Shown here one piece after another: positions 45,485-55,102 of a stretch of 64,000 nucleotides of DNA. Positions within the stretch are counted from its first letter, which is position 1. Each line of letters begins with the position of its first letter. The stretch comes from UBA1563 sp037440065 (GTDB lineage: Bacteria; Bacteroidota; Ignavibacteria; Ignavibacteriales; Ignavibacteriaceae). Made by a program: the position numbers and the translations under genes. The notes under the pieces were generated by a model that saw only the letters and a program-made list of their open reading frames with translations, made no database searches and was not told the origin of the DNA. The DNA is taken from NCBI GenBank assembly GCA_037440065.1, contig JBBIUV010000017.1, positions 620,001 to 684,000 on the forward strand. Reading direction: 5' to 3'.

Positions 45485-46042
45485 ATGAAAACAAAACAAA
45501 TCTTCAATCTTTTTTTGATGCTGGTCTTTTTTTCAATGTTAACAGCATCGGAAGTCTCTGCTCAAGTTGAGAGCAAGTTCACTCCGATAAAATTTAGCTC
45601 AAGAAATCTTGGTGGTCCCCGCTTAGGTTTTACGTACATACCAGGTCATGGGGAATTAGTTACTACACTTAAGGACAAAAAAATCGGTCCATTGTTAAGC
45701 CAATTTGGTTGGCACTTTGAATATCAAATTGTCCCCGATGTTGAGGGACCCTGTTTTATTATTGAAGCAATTCCGCTTGTTGCCGGTGTGGAATATGGAA
45801 CACTTATTCCTTCGATGACACTTGGATTTGGTATCCGTTTTCCAAACGGAATTGAATTTGGAATGGGACCAAATATTCTTGCAACAGAAAAAGGAGGAAT
45901 GTCTGCATTAATGATAGCCGTTGGAAAAAGTTTTGAGTACGGCGGAGTGAGCATTCCACTTAATCTAGCTGTCACAACCAACCCAAAAGGGTACCGAGTT
46001 AGTTTCATCTTTGGATATGCAATTGAAAAATCAAATAAGTAA
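45485..46042 (+). CDS. Exported hypothetical protein
   Basis: 185 residues from the ATG at 45485 (MKTKQIFNLF), with AAAGGTG before it. Signal peptide to about residue 27 (LTASEVSAQ). The mature part alternates polar and hydrophobic residues, Gly-rich and beta-like (LGFTYIPGHGELVTTL, GFGIRFPNGIEFGMGPNI), consistent with a small outer-membrane barrel, but no family is recognised. Followed by the nucleotidase gene after 23 bases. Confidence 0.75.
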   Translation: MKTKQIFNLFLMLVFFSMLTASEVSAQVESKFTPIKFSSRNLGGPRLGFTYIPGHGELVTTLKDKKIGPLLSQFGWHFEYQIVPDVEGPCFIIEAIPLVAGVEYGTLIPSMTLGFGIRFPNGIEFGMGPNILATEKGGMSALMIAVGKSFEYGGVSIPLNLAVTTNPKGYRVSFIFGYAIEKSNK

Positions 46043-46065
46043 CAAATAAAAAATTGGAGACTAAA

Positions 46066-47931
46066 ATGAAAGCTTTATTTATCACCTTGTTTTTGTTATC
46101 CTCGCTTCTATTTTCTCAGCAGGATACGCTCACCATTCTTCACTTGAACGATACCCACTCGAATCTGGCGCCAAGCGCTCCGCGAACAGCTTCGCTAGAA
46201 GGAACAACGGGTGGAATTGCACGCGCAGCTTCAGTTATCGGTTTAACCAAAATGACCGAACCAAATGTTCTTACTCTTCACGCCGGTGATTTTTTCGTTG
46301 GCGATTTAATGTTCAATTTTTACTTTGGTGTTCCGGAACTTCAAATACTGCAAAGTCTCGGAGTTGATGCCATTGCAGTCGGAAATCACGAATTTGATTT
46401 AACTCCATCAACATTAGATACCGCGCTCAAAATGGCGTTCCCAAATCCGGATCAGAAAATTCCGCTTCTTTCTTCAAATACAATTATGGAAGATCAATCT
46501 ATCTCCAGTTTAAAAAACTTTATCCAACCTTATCTAATTAAAGAATATGGGAAAATAAAAGTTGGAATTTTTGGAATGACGACAACGGAAACCAATACCT
46601 ATTCACTTCCATCACCGGTAGTGATCGATACAAATATCTTTGTCTGCGCCGCAACAATGGTTGAAACACTTAAGGCGAACGGATGCAATGTTGTAATAAT
46701 GCTTTCTCATCTCGGACGGTTTTACGATGAGGCTATGGCGCAGAACATTCCCGGCATAAATATTATTGTTGGCGGTCATGATCATTTCACGACTGACGCT
46801 CCGGTTGAAATAACAAATAATTACAGTGGTAAAACCTGGTTTGTTCAAGCCGATGCGTTCTATTCGCGCGTGGGAAAAATGAAAATTGGTGTTGAAGGTG
46901 AGAATGTTTCTCTCCTTGATTATCAATCCATTCCTTTAGATGGAAATATTCCCGAAGAACCTTCGGTAAAAGCTGTAGTTGCTCAATTAGCATCCGATCT
47001 TGAAACAACGTTAAGTTTGAAAGTTTTTACTGAAAAAATCGGTGAAGCAACTGAAGATTTTAATGAAGTCGCCGTTTTAAGTCAACCGGGAAGTTTTGAT
47101 ACTCCCATCGGCAATTTGGTTTGTGATGCATTTCGTGATGAACCAAAGACACAAATTGCAATTCAACTCGGCGGTTCTACTGCACAAAAACTTTACAAAG
47201 GACCAATTGTTGCGGCCGATGTATTCCGAATGTTAGGATATGGGTTTAATGAAGTAAACGGCTTAGGTTACCGTTTGGCAACATTTACTATCACCGGTGC
47301 TGAGTTGTGGAAAGGTTTTGAAATTTGTTTGGCAACTGCAGAATATAATGATGAAATGCTGCCCCAAGTTTCGGGAATAGAATATTCATTTGATCTAAAT
47401 TTACCGGCATACTCGAGACTACGCTGGATCAAGATAGGTGGAGTAGATATAGATCTTAATTCAACATATTCTGCAACAGCGAATGAGTTTTTTGTAAATG
47501 CTCTTCCATTGTTCGGCGTAGAAATTTCAAACCTCGTTATTTATCCCGGAACAACCGAACTTCAAGTTGTAACCAATTACATTGCAGCTCACAGTCCTAT
47601 TTCGCCCAAACAAGAAAGCAGAATAACTACAAAAGTAGAAGGAAAAGAAGAAAACATTCCATCTAAATTTGACCTAGAGCAAAATTATCCGAATCCCTTT
47701 AATCCGACAACAACAATTAGTTACTTACTTGATCAACCTTCATTCGTTACATTGAAAATTTACGATATCACCGGAAACGAAGTTGAAACTCTTATTGATG
47801 GATACCAAACCTCCGGAAAACATTTTGTTCAATTCGGTACAAAAAATAAATCGTTGGCAAGCGGTGTCTATTTTTATCGTTTAAAAGCATATGGAAAATT
47901 CTTAACTAAATCAATGATATTATTAAAGTAA
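46066..47931 (+). CDS. 5'-nucleotidase/UshA-family hydrolase with type IX sorting domain
   Basis: About 621 residues from the ATG at 46066, with GGAG before it. Signal peptide (ALFITLFLLSSLLFSQ). Metallophosphatase domain: ILHLNDTHSNLAP, HAGDFFVGD, GNHEFDLTPST and GGHDHFTT; then a 5'-nucleotidase C-terminal domain (FDTPIGNLVCDAFRDE). The last about 80 residues are a T9SS type A sorting domain (LEQNYPNPFNPTTTISY, then ASGVYFYRL). It should be a surface or secreted nucleotide scavenging enzyme. Confidence 0.92.
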   Translation: MKALFITLFLLSSLLFSQQDTLTILHLNDTHSNLAPSAPRTASLEGTTGGIARAASVIGLTKMTEPNVLTLHAGDFFVGDLMFNFYFGVPELQILQSLGVDAIAVGNHEFDLTPSTLDTALKMAFPNPDQKIPLLSSNTIMEDQSISSLKNFIQPYLIKEYGKIKVGIFGMTTTETNTYSLPSPVVIDTNIFVCAATMVETLKANGCNVVIMLSHLGRFYDEAMAQNIPGINIIVGGHDHFTTDAPVEITNNYSGKTWFVQADAFYSRVGKMKIGVEGENVSLLDYQSIPLDGNIPEEPSVKAVVAQLASDLETTLSLKVFTEKIGEATEDFNEVAVLSQPGSFDTPIGNLVCDAFRDEPKTQIAIQLGGSTAQKLYKGPIVAADVFRMLGYGFNEVNGLGYRLATFTITGAELWKGFEICLATAEYNDEMLPQVSGIEYSFDLNLPAYSRLRWIKIGGVDIDLNSTYSATANEFFVNALPLFGVEISNLVIYPGTTELQVVTNYIAAHSPISPKQESRITTKVEGKEENIPSKFDLEQNYPNPFNPTTTISYLLDQPSFVTLKIYDITGNEVETLIDGYQTSGKHFVQFGTKNKSLASGVYFYRLKAYGKFLTKSMILLK

Positions 47932-47948
47932 ACCGAAAAGGTAAAGAA

Positions 47949-48569
47949 ATGAAAAATACAATAATCATTATTACATTATTGGTTCTTTTTAGTTCAAACG
48001 AATTTGCTCAATATAAAAAAGGACAATGGGAATGGGGTTTGGGGGGAAGTTTAGGAACTGCAACTCAATCTTCAAAGTCAAGCGGAACTTCCGGCACTTA
48101 CGAAAATTCAAACGACCAGGATTTTCTTGATCTCTCACTTATGCCGGGTTATTTTCTCGCTGACGGATTTTCAATTGAACCAGAAATTGGTTTTTTTTCA
48201 GTTAAAAGTGTAAAACCGTCGTATAATTTAATTGCAAATTTTAGTTACACTTCATTATTCATGAATTCACCAAATGCTTTCTTTATTAAAGCCGGGTATG
48301 GACTTGGAAATGCTTATTCCTTTCCAATGGTTGATAATCTTTTAATTCAGGCTACGAACGAATTTGATGTGGTGATAATAAATTTCAGCGCAGGTGTTAA
48401 ATTGTCCCTTGGAGAAAAAGTAAATCTACGCTTTGAAGTTAACTATAGGATTCAATCCTGGGAAAAGGAGTATTCATATTCTTATCCACCCTACTATAGT
48501 ATCAATGATAAGCATGAATACAGTTGGAAAACATTACGGTTAAAAGTGGGATTGGGACTCTTGATCTAG
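47949..48569 (+). CDS. Outer-membrane beta-barrel-like protein
   Basis: 206 residues, signal peptide about 1-20 (IIIITLLVLFSSNEFAQ). Begins KKGQWEWGLGGSLGTATQ, with alternating beta-strand pattern and final LRLKVGLGLLI, like an eight-stranded OmpA/OmpW-type barrel. Follows the nucleotidase by 17 bases. No named family. Confidence 0.78.
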   Translation: MKNTIIIITLLVLFSSNEFAQYKKGQWEWGLGGSLGTATQSSKSSGTSGTYENSNDQDFLDLSLMPGYFLADGFSIEPEIGFFSVKSVKPSYNLIANFSYTSLFMNSPNAFFIKAGYGLGNAYSFPMVDNLLIQATNEFDVVIINFSAGVKLSLGEKVNLRFEVNYRIQSWEKEYSYSYPPYYSINDKHEYSWKTLRLKVGLGLLI

Positions 48570-48697
48570 CTTGTTATAATTATTACTAATACAGTTTATG
48601 AAACGTGACGATGTTTTTATGAATTTTGACAAATAAATGGAAAGAGTTGTAACATAATAAAGCTAATAATTTTAATATTAGTCACTTCTCGAATGGA

Positions 48698-49807
48698 TTA
48701 ACAAAGAAATGACTTTGTTAGAACTGTTACTTTTTCCAACATTTCTAAATTCACTTCAACTCCAATGCCCGGTTTAGATGGGACGTTTATCGTTCCATCT
48801 TCGTTTAAGACGAACTCCGGTTCAACAATATCGTTTTTGAAATATCTTTTGCTTGCAGAAATATCTCCCGGTAGCGTAAAGTTTGGAAGTGAAGCGAGTG
48901 CGACATTTCCGGCTCTTCCGATTCCGCTTTCCAACATACCGCCGTGCCACACGGATATATTTTTAGAAGCACAATAATCATGAATTAACTTTGCTTCAGT
49001 AAATCCGCCAACACGTCCCGGTTTAATGTTAATTATTTTGCAACTTTGCAACTCAATAGCAGTGCGGGTGTCATCAAGAGAACGAATGCTTTCATCAAGA
49101 CAAATGGGAGTTTTGATTTCTCGCTGAAGTTTTGAATGCTGATAAATATCGTCATGACCGAGTGGCTGCTCAATCATCAAAAGGTCGTACTCATCCATTG
49201 TTTTGATGAGGTTCGTATCATTCAGAGTATATGCAGAGTTAGCATCAACTTGCAAAAAGATATTTGGGAATTCGTTTCTCACCGCTTTAATAAGTTGAAT
49301 ATCATTTCCCGGTGCAATTTTAATTTTTATTCGCTTATAACCTTCCTCCAAATAACTTTCAACTTTTTTAATCAACTCATTAATGGAAGATTGAATTCCA
49401 ATACTCACTCCGACATCAATTTTTTCTTTCACACCACCTAACATTTTTGAAAGGGAAATGTTTTTTGATTTTGCAAACACATCCCAAAGCGCAGCTTCCA
49501 ATCCGGCTTTTGCCATGTTATGTCCGCGAACTTTTTGCCATGATGAAATCGCTTCATTAACGCTGTTAAAATCGTTGCTTAAAATTCCGGGGATTAAAAA
49601 ATCAGAAAGGATGTGCCAAGCAGTTTGAACAGTTTCATAAGTGTAAAAAGGATTTGCCGAAGCTACACACTCACCCCACCCCGTAATTCCATCTCCATCA
49701 ATTCTAATGATAATGTGTTCTTCATGCGCCACCGTTCCCATGGAGGTTACAAACGGAGAGACCAATTCCATTTTAATATGATAAAGTTCAACTCGATCAA
49801 CTAACAT
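48698..49807 (-). CDS. menC: o-Succinylbenzoate synthase / N-acylamino-acid racemase family (enolase superfamily)
   Basis: 369 residues. Active-site set: RIKIKIAPGND (catalytic K-x-K), VDANSAY and MIEQPL and CLDESI (three metal ligands), and INIKPGRVGG (opposite Lys). The length and sequence resemble the OSBS/NSAR branch of MenC, which serves menaquinone synthesis; a racemase role cannot be excluded. No other men genes are near. Last gene of a long minus-strand run. Confidence 0.88.
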   Translation of the reverse strand: MLVDRVELYHIKMELVSPFVTSMGTVAHEEHIIIRIDGDGITGWGECVASANPFYTYETVQTAWHILSDFLIPGILSNDFNSVNEAISSWQKVRGHNMAKAGLEAALWDVFAKSKNISLSKMLGGVKEKIDVGVSIGIQSSINELIKKVESYLEEGYKRIKIKIAPGNDIQLIKAVRNEFPNIFLQVDANSAYTLNDTNLIKTMDEYDLLMIEQPLGHDDIYQHSKLQREIKTPICLDESIRSLDDTRTAIELQSCKIINIKPGRVGGFTEAKLIHDYCASKNISVWHGGMLESGIGRAGNVALASLPNFTLPGDISASKRYFKNDIVEPEFVLNEDGTINVPSKPGIGVEVNLEMLEKVTVLTKSFLC

Positions 49808-49840
49808 AATTTTGCGTTAGTTTGTTAAAAAGTATTTTGG

Positions 49841-50509
49841 TTATTGAGGAACGTGAGAAAGAATCAATGGTACGTTTGGATAAAAAATCAAGTAGCATAT
49901 CCATATCACACCACCAACGGTTAAGGGAATCGTCATGTTGTCATCAGCCCAGCCATAAGAAATATTTTCTGCAATGGCTCCAAGTGCGGCAGCTAAAATT
50001 CCAAAATAATATTCTGCCGGAACGTAAAGAATTTTCGGCGTCACTAAGATCACTACAACTGCGCTAAAAAAAAATGCAAGCGTTCCTTCCAGACTTTTCG
50101 CTAAAAATGGATGTTTACCATAACGTCTTCCTATTAAAGCGGCAAACGTATCGCTAATGATGAGGATTGAAAAAGCTGAAATAAAAATTACCTTCGGAAA
50201 GATCAGAACACTTAATAATGCTGAAAGAAAAACATAGGTTGCCCCACTTAGGTTTTTCTTCTTTTTATCCATTTCGTGTTCACGCATTAAAAACCCGAAC
50301 ATTCGATTAAAAATCTCTCCCGCCTTTGGAGAAAAATATCTCAAGAGTTCAATTGATAATGAGAAAAGCGTTAGTCCCGCAAGAACTACAATTGCATCGT
50401 AACGGGAAATGAAATAATAAATAATAGGGAAAGAAAGTGAACAGAGATGAATCATCTTCCTGATGAGTTCATCTCTGTATTGAATAGTCCCATGATCAAT
50501 TTGCGTCAT
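49841..50509 (-). CDS. Polyprenol/phytol-kinase-like membrane protein (SEC59/DGK1/VTE5 type)
   Basis: 222 residues, about six to seven hydrophobic helices. The family core DTFAALIGRRYGKHPFLAKS followed by LEGTLAFFFSAVV is present, along with IRKMIHLCSLSFPIIYYF. These CTP-dependent lipid kinases phosphorylate polyprenols or diacylglycerol. Overlaps ftsH by 14 bases, so it is co-translated with the protease. Confidence 0.85.
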   Translation of the reverse strand: MTQIDHGTIQYRDELIRKMIHLCSLSFPIIYYFISRYDAIVVLAGLTLFSLSIELLRYFSPKAGEIFNRMFGFLMREHEMDKKKKNLSGATYVFLSALLSVLIFPKVIFISAFSILIISDTFAALIGRRYGKHPFLAKSLEGTLAFFFSAVVVILVTPKILYVPAEYYFGILAAALGAIAENISYGWADDNMTIPLTVGGVIWICYLIFYPNVPLILSHVPQ

Positions 50510-52541
50510 TTTCTGCCGGAGGGGGAGTTTGTTGACGTTGTTCCATTAATTTTTTAACGTGTTCCGGAACCTCGTCACCGTTTGTTCCGTTTTTCTTTTG
50601 CGGTGGGAGATTTTCTCCACGCATAATCTTGTCAATTTCTTCAGAGTCAAGAATTTCTCTTTCTAGTAATTCTGCAGACAAACGATGAAGGAGTTCTTCA
50701 TCTTCTTTAAGAATTTCTGTAGCACGAGTCATGCAAGCAGTTATAATTGAACGAACTTCAATATCAATTTCTACTGCGGTACTTTCGCTGTAATCTTTGT
50801 GTCTCTGGATTTCCCTTCCAAGAAAAATTTCTTCTTCTTTAGCGCCGTAACTTAACGGACCAAGCTTTTCGCTCATTCCCCATTCACAAACCATTTTACG
50901 CGCAATGGAAGTAGCTTTTTCAATATCATTCCCAGCACCGGTTGTGTAATGATTGAAGATTAATTTTTCCGCCGCTCTTCCTCCTAAAGCGTATGTAATT
51001 ACTGCTTCAAGATATTCTCGTGAGTAGGTATGTTTTTCATCAACCGGAAGATAGCTTGTAACACCTAATGCTCTGCCACGTGGAATGATTGTTACTTTAT
51101 GAACAGGATCAGCTTCGGGCATCCGTTTAGCTACAAGCACGTGACCAATTTCATGGTAGGCAGTTGTCTTCTTTTCTTTTTCAGAAATGATGAGACTCTT
51201 TCTTTCCATTCCCATCATCACTTTATCTTTGGCTTCTTCAAAATCTTCCATATCGACTTTACTCTTGTCTTTACGGGCTGCAAGTAAAGCAGCTTCATTT
51301 ACAAGATTGGCGATTTCAGCACCAGCTAATCCGGGAGTTCCTTTTGCAAGTACTTGCAGATCAACATCACTCTTTAAAGGAATTTTTCTTGTATGAACTT
51401 TTAGAATACCTTCTCTTCCTTTTACATCGGGTCTATCAACAACAATTTGTCTATCAAATCTTCCCGGACGAAGTAATGCAGGATCCAACACATCGGGTCT
51501 GTTTGTCGCAGCAATAATAATTACGCCGCTATTCTGTTCAAATCCGTCCATCTCAACTAAAAGCTGGTTCAGAGTTTGTTCACGTTCATCATGTCCGCCG
51601 CCAAGCCCTGCACCGCGTTGTCTTCCTACCGCATCAATTTCATCAATAAAAATAATGCAAGGAGCATTTTTCTTTCCTTGTTCAAAAAGATCGCGGACAC
51701 GGCTTGCTCCAACACCAACAAACATTTCAACAAAGTCAGCACCGCTAATTGAAAAGAAAGGAACTCCGGCTTCTCCGGCTACAGCTCTCGCAAGCAAAGT
51801 TTTTCCCGTTCCAGGAGGGCCTAATAAAAGAACGCCGCGTGGAATTTTTCCGCCAAGTTTTTGAAACTTTCCGGGTTCTTTAAGAAACTCAATAATTTCA
51901 ACTAACTCAACTTTTGCTTCATCAGCACCGGCAACGTCTTTGAAAGTAACGCTGTTTTGAGATTGTCCAATAAGTTTTGCTTTGCTTTTTCCAAAAGAAA
52001 AAATTCCTTTACCGCCCCCCATACCGCCGCCGCCTTGCATTCTCTTCATAAAGAAGATCCAAACGACGATGATCAAAATCCAAGGGATCATTCCAACAAG
52101 CATGTTAAGCCATTCGCTCGATTGTTTTTCAAAAGAATAATCGACTCCCTTTGCTTTCCACACAATTTCTTGATCTTTTACAACCGGTTCAGGCAGATAG
52201 ACGGAGAAATTTCTAACTTTCACTTCCTTCGTCCCGATCTTTACCATTTCTTCGGCTTTCAATTCACCTTTAAAATAGTAATCGTTAATATCGACTTTTG
52301 TAACTGAAGCACGGAGAATTTTTTCACCGTTGAGCAATTCTACGTATTGGTTGTAAGGAATATCTACAAAATTTGTAGAACTGGTTTTTAATAATTGCAT
52401 TACGATAACCGCCGCAACAATTACTGCTCCCCAACCAAAAACCATACGGATAATTTTAGACCAATCGAAATTATCATCGGGTTTATTGGGCCCCGAGTTT
52501 TTGGGGATTTTCAAATTTTTGTTCTCTTTATTTTCGTCCAT
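50496..52541 (-). CDS. ftsH: ATP-dependent zinc metalloprotease FtsH
   Basis: 681 residues. N-terminal TM, a periplasmic part, second TM (WLNMLVGMIPWILIIVVWIFF), AAA module with GPPGTGKT and a DEIDAVGRQRG box, SRH segment, and zinc HEIGH with a distant Asp. Gly-rich GGGGMGGGKG after TM2. It degrades membrane and regulatory proteins at the inner membrane. It follows hpt by 16 bases. Confidence 0.97.
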   Translation of the reverse strand: MDENKENKNLKIPKNSGPNKPDDNFDWSKIIRMVFGWGAVIVAAVIVMQLLKTSSTNFVDIPYNQYVELLNGEKILRASVTKVDINDYYFKGELKAEEMVKIGTKEVKVRNFSVYLPEPVVKDQEIVWKAKGVDYSFEKQSSEWLNMLVGMIPWILIIVVWIFFMKRMQGGGGMGGGKGIFSFGKSKAKLIGQSQNSVTFKDVAGADEAKVELVEIIEFLKEPGKFQKLGGKIPRGVLLLGPPGTGKTLLARAVAGEAGVPFFSISGADFVEMFVGVGASRVRDLFEQGKKNAPCIIFIDEIDAVGRQRGAGLGGGHDEREQTLNQLLVEMDGFEQNSGVIIIAATNRPDVLDPALLRPGRFDRQIVVDRPDVKGREGILKVHTRKIPLKSDVDLQVLAKGTPGLAGAEIANLVNEAALLAARKDKSKVDMEDFEEAKDKVMMGMERKSLIISEKEKKTTAYHEIGHVLVAKRMPEADPVHKVTIIPRGRALGVTSYLPVDEKHTYSREYLEAVITYALGGRAAEKLIFNHYTTGAGNDIEKATSIARKMVCEWGMSEKLGPLSYGAKEEEIFLGREIQRHKDYSESTAVEIDIEVRSIITACMTRATEILKEDEELLHRLSAELLEREILDSEEIDKIMRGENLPPQKKNGTNGDEVPEHVKKLMEQRQQTPPPAENDAN

Positions 52542-52557
52542 TGTTAAACTTTTCTTT

Positions 52558-53106
52558 TTACTGATTTTCTTCTTTTAAAACATAAATAGAGCGTAAATTT
52601 CGATATTTTTGAGCATAATCTAATCCGTATCCAATTACAAATTTTGACGGAATTTCGAAGCCAATATAATCAATTTTAACATTATATTTCAGACTGTTCG
52701 GCTTCAACAAAAGAGTCACAACTTTCATTGATGACGGATGGTGCTCCTCGATCAGATGTTCCATAAATTTGATAGAAAGCCCGGAATCGACAATATCTTC
52801 TACAATAATCAAGTCTCGTCCATTAACATCGCAGGCCAGATCTTTTAACATTTTTACCTTGCCAGAGGAGATCTTTTCATCACCATAACTTGAAAGACGC
52901 ATAAAATCAACTTCGCAAGGATTTTCGTAATATTTAAGTAAATCTCCCATAAACATGAATGCCCCGTTAAGAATCCCAAGAAAAATGGGAGTCTTTCCCT
53001 CATAGTCTTTCATCAGATCAGCGGCTACCTCTTTAACGCGCTGTTGAATTTGCTCTTCCGATAAATACGGGATGAATGTTTCGTTTCCGATCCGGATATT
53101 TTCCAT
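52558..53106 (-). CDS. hpt: Hypoxanthine phosphoribosyltransferase
   Basis: 182 residues; salvages hypoxanthine or guanine to the nucleotide. The PRPP motif is LIIVEDIVDSGLSIKFM, and YIGFEIPSKFVIGYGLDYAQKYR (quoted as adjoining parts) is the C-terminal base-binding region. The tilS-hpt-ftsH order is conserved in many bacteria. Confidence 0.95.
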   Translation of the reverse strand: MENIRIGNETFIPYLSEEQIQQRVKEVAADLMKDYEGKTPIFLGILNGAFMFMGDLLKYYENPCEVDFMRLSSYGDEKISSGKVKMLKDLACDVNGRDLIIVEDIVDSGLSIKFMEHLIEEHHPSSMKVVTLLLKPNSLKYNVKIDYIGFEIPSKFVIGYGLDYAQKYRNLRSIYVLKEENQ

Positions 53107-53109
53107 TTT

Positions 53110-54465
53110 CTATTTACACCTTGCTTTAATAATTTTTTTTGTATCGTTCGTAACTGCGTATCGATTGTCTATTCTTCTCTTTATAACCCAAACCACTTCT
53201 GATTTATTCAATAAGAGAAGCTGGTTCGCTTTTTCGTCTGTAGTTAATTTTAAATCAGTTAAAAATTTCGAAATCCGTTTCGGTTTTGAATGTCCAAACG
53301 GAAAAAAGAAATCGGCGTTTTTCCACTTTCGGATTGAGAGTGGAAACCTCAAATTCTCAGCCGAAAGATATTCAACTTTCTGGTCGGAAGAAAAAACCAA
53401 ACTTTTTTTAGGAACTTCTTTTAAGATGATTTTTATTCCTGCCACTGATTTTGTTTCATTTTTGCCGATAAAAATTTCTTTAGCAACCGCTTTTTGCTGT
53501 TTTTTAATGCGAATAAAAGACCTATCGCGCGAAGCGAAGAGGGTTCCGCTCAATTGAATAGTTGCACCGATTTTTTTGTTAAGTAATCCAAGAACTCCTT
53601 CGATCGAATGAGCATTAACTTCAATTACTTTTCTGAGTGCATGTGCAATTATAGCTTTCTGCAAAAAGAGATGTTTAGATTCTAAAAAAAAAAATGGGAT
53701 TTTGCACCCACCATCTTTATCAAACTGAATGAGTTTGAGATTTTCCGCTAATATTGAATCCACAAAATTTAGAACATCTTTTACCGCCGAAGAAAAATTT
53801 GAGATCTTTTCATGCAATTTTGGATTGATCTCCTCTTTCAGATTTTTAACAATTTTGTTTCGTAAATAATTCCTTTGAAAATCGTTCTCCTCGTTAGACG
53901 AATCAATTCGAAAAAGGATTTTTTTATTTTTTAAATAAGTTACAATTTCATCTTTGGTAATTCCAAGCAAGGGGCGAATAATATTTCCCCTTCTTGCCGG
54001 AATACCCGCAGCGCCGCTTAATCCGCTTCCTTTGATTAAATTAAGCAGTACCGTTTCGGTGTTATCCGATTGATGATGCGCCGTGGCAATTTTAGTACAC
54101 TTTTCTTTTTCTGCAATTTCAGCAAAAAAACTATATCGGATTTCTCTACCCGCTTCTTCCAATGATAGTTTATTTTTTTTTGCGAAAGCTTTTACGTTTT
54201 TCTTTTTGATGACAAGCGGAACGTTTAACTCCGCGCAAAATTTGCTGCAGAAAAATTCATCCTCATCCGCTTCTTTACCGCGCAAACTGTGGTTAAGATG
54301 CACCGCCACGAGGGAGAGATTAAATTTCTTTTGGTATTTTTTTAAGAAAGAAAGTAGAAAAACAGAGTCTGCGCCTCCGCTAAATCCAACTAAAATTTTA
54401 TCATTTCGTTCGATTAATTTTTCACCGGCAATAAAAACCAGAACTTTTTCTTCAACAGATTTCAT
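53110..54465 (-). CDS. tilS: tRNA(Ile)-lysidine synthetase
   Basis: 451 residues; converts C34 of tRNA-Ile(CAU) to lysidine. PP-loop GFSGGADSVFLLSFL and HHQSDNTETVLLNLIKGSGL are clear; a C-terminal TilS domain follows (LSIRKWKNADFFFPFG). Standard length. Starts 4 bases before ribE end and 3 bases after hpt region boundaries, i.e. in a tight operon. Confidence 0.94.
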   Translation of the reverse strand: MKSVEEKVLVFIAGEKLIERNDKILVGFSGGADSVFLLSFLKKYQKKFNLSLVAVHLNHSLRGKEADEDEFFCSKFCAELNVPLVIKKKNVKAFAKKNKLSLEEAGREIRYSFFAEIAEKEKCTKIATAHHQSDNTETVLLNLIKGSGLSGAAGIPARRGNIIRPLLGITKDEIVTYLKNKKILFRIDSSNEENDFQRNYLRNKIVKNLKEEINPKLHEKISNFSSAVKDVLNFVDSILAENLKLIQFDKDGGCKIPFFFLESKHLFLQKAIIAHALRKVIEVNAHSIEGVLGLLNKKIGATIQLSGTLFASRDRSFIRIKKQQKAVAKEIFIGKNETKSVAGIKIILKEVPKKSLVFSSDQKVEYLSAENLRFPLSIRKWKNADFFFPFGHSKPKRISKFLTDLKLTTDEKANQLLLLNKSEVVWVIKRRIDNRYAVTNDTKKIIKARCK

Positions 54466-55101
54466 CTAATAACCAAGTTCTTTTAACCACTCTTCGGTTA
54501 ACTTCGATTCGTTTTCAATTCCTAAAAACTTTGCCACGTATTTTCCAAGGATGTCAAATTCAAGATTTACAAGATCACCGACTTTTTTCCCGGAAAGATT
54601 TGTCTCCTTCCAAGTGTGAGGAATGATTGCAACTGCGAGGGTGTTGTCTTTCACGTCGGCAAGGGTAAGACTGATTCCCTCAACAGCGATGGAACCAACG
54701 CGAACAATATATTTAGAAAATTTTTCCGGGATTTTAATTCTAACTTCGTGGCTTGCAGAGAGAGGAAGAATCTCAATAATTTCTCCGGGAACATCAACAT
54801 GTCCTAAAACAAAATGTCCGCCAAGTCTGGCGTTGGCTTGCAGAGAACGTTCGAGATTAACACGTTCACCATTCCGTAAAAAACCAATTGTAGTTTTCTT
54901 TATTGTTTCTTCAATCGTTTCAACGGTAAAACTATTTTTTGTAGTCTCAGTTACCGTCTGGCATGCGCCGTTAATGTTCACGCTTTCGCCGATCTTTAAT
55001 TCTGGAGAAATTCTTGGTGCTTCGATCGTTAGTCTGAAACCATTTCCAAATTGAGTTTTTTGTCTTAAGATGCCAACTTCTTCAACTAAACCGGTAAACA
55101 T
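54466..55101 (-). CDS. ribE: Riboflavin synthase alpha chain
   Basis: 211 residues: two lumazine-binding repeats. The first begins MFTGLVEEVGILRQK with NINGACQTVTETT, the second GHVDVPGEIIEI with AVEGISLTLADVKD. It dismutates two lumazines to riboflavin. It follows ribD by 1 base. No FMN riboswitch can exist in that gap. Confidence 0.96.
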   Translation of the reverse strand: MFTGLVEEVGILRQKTQFGNGFRLTIEAPRISPELKIGESVNINGACQTVTETTKNSFTVETIEETIKKTTIGFLRNGERVNLERSLQANARLGGHFVLGHVDVPGEIIEILPLSASHEVRIKIPEKFSKYIVRVGSIAVEGISLTLADVKDNTLAVAIIPHTWKETNLSGKKVGDLVNLEFDILGKYVAKFLGIENESKLTEEWLKELGY

Positions 55102-55102
55102 A

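Noticed and set aside
48626..48655. TTGACA with a later TAACAT on the plus strand as a promoter
   Set aside because: It points into the 3' end of menC on the opposite strand, and no gene follows it.
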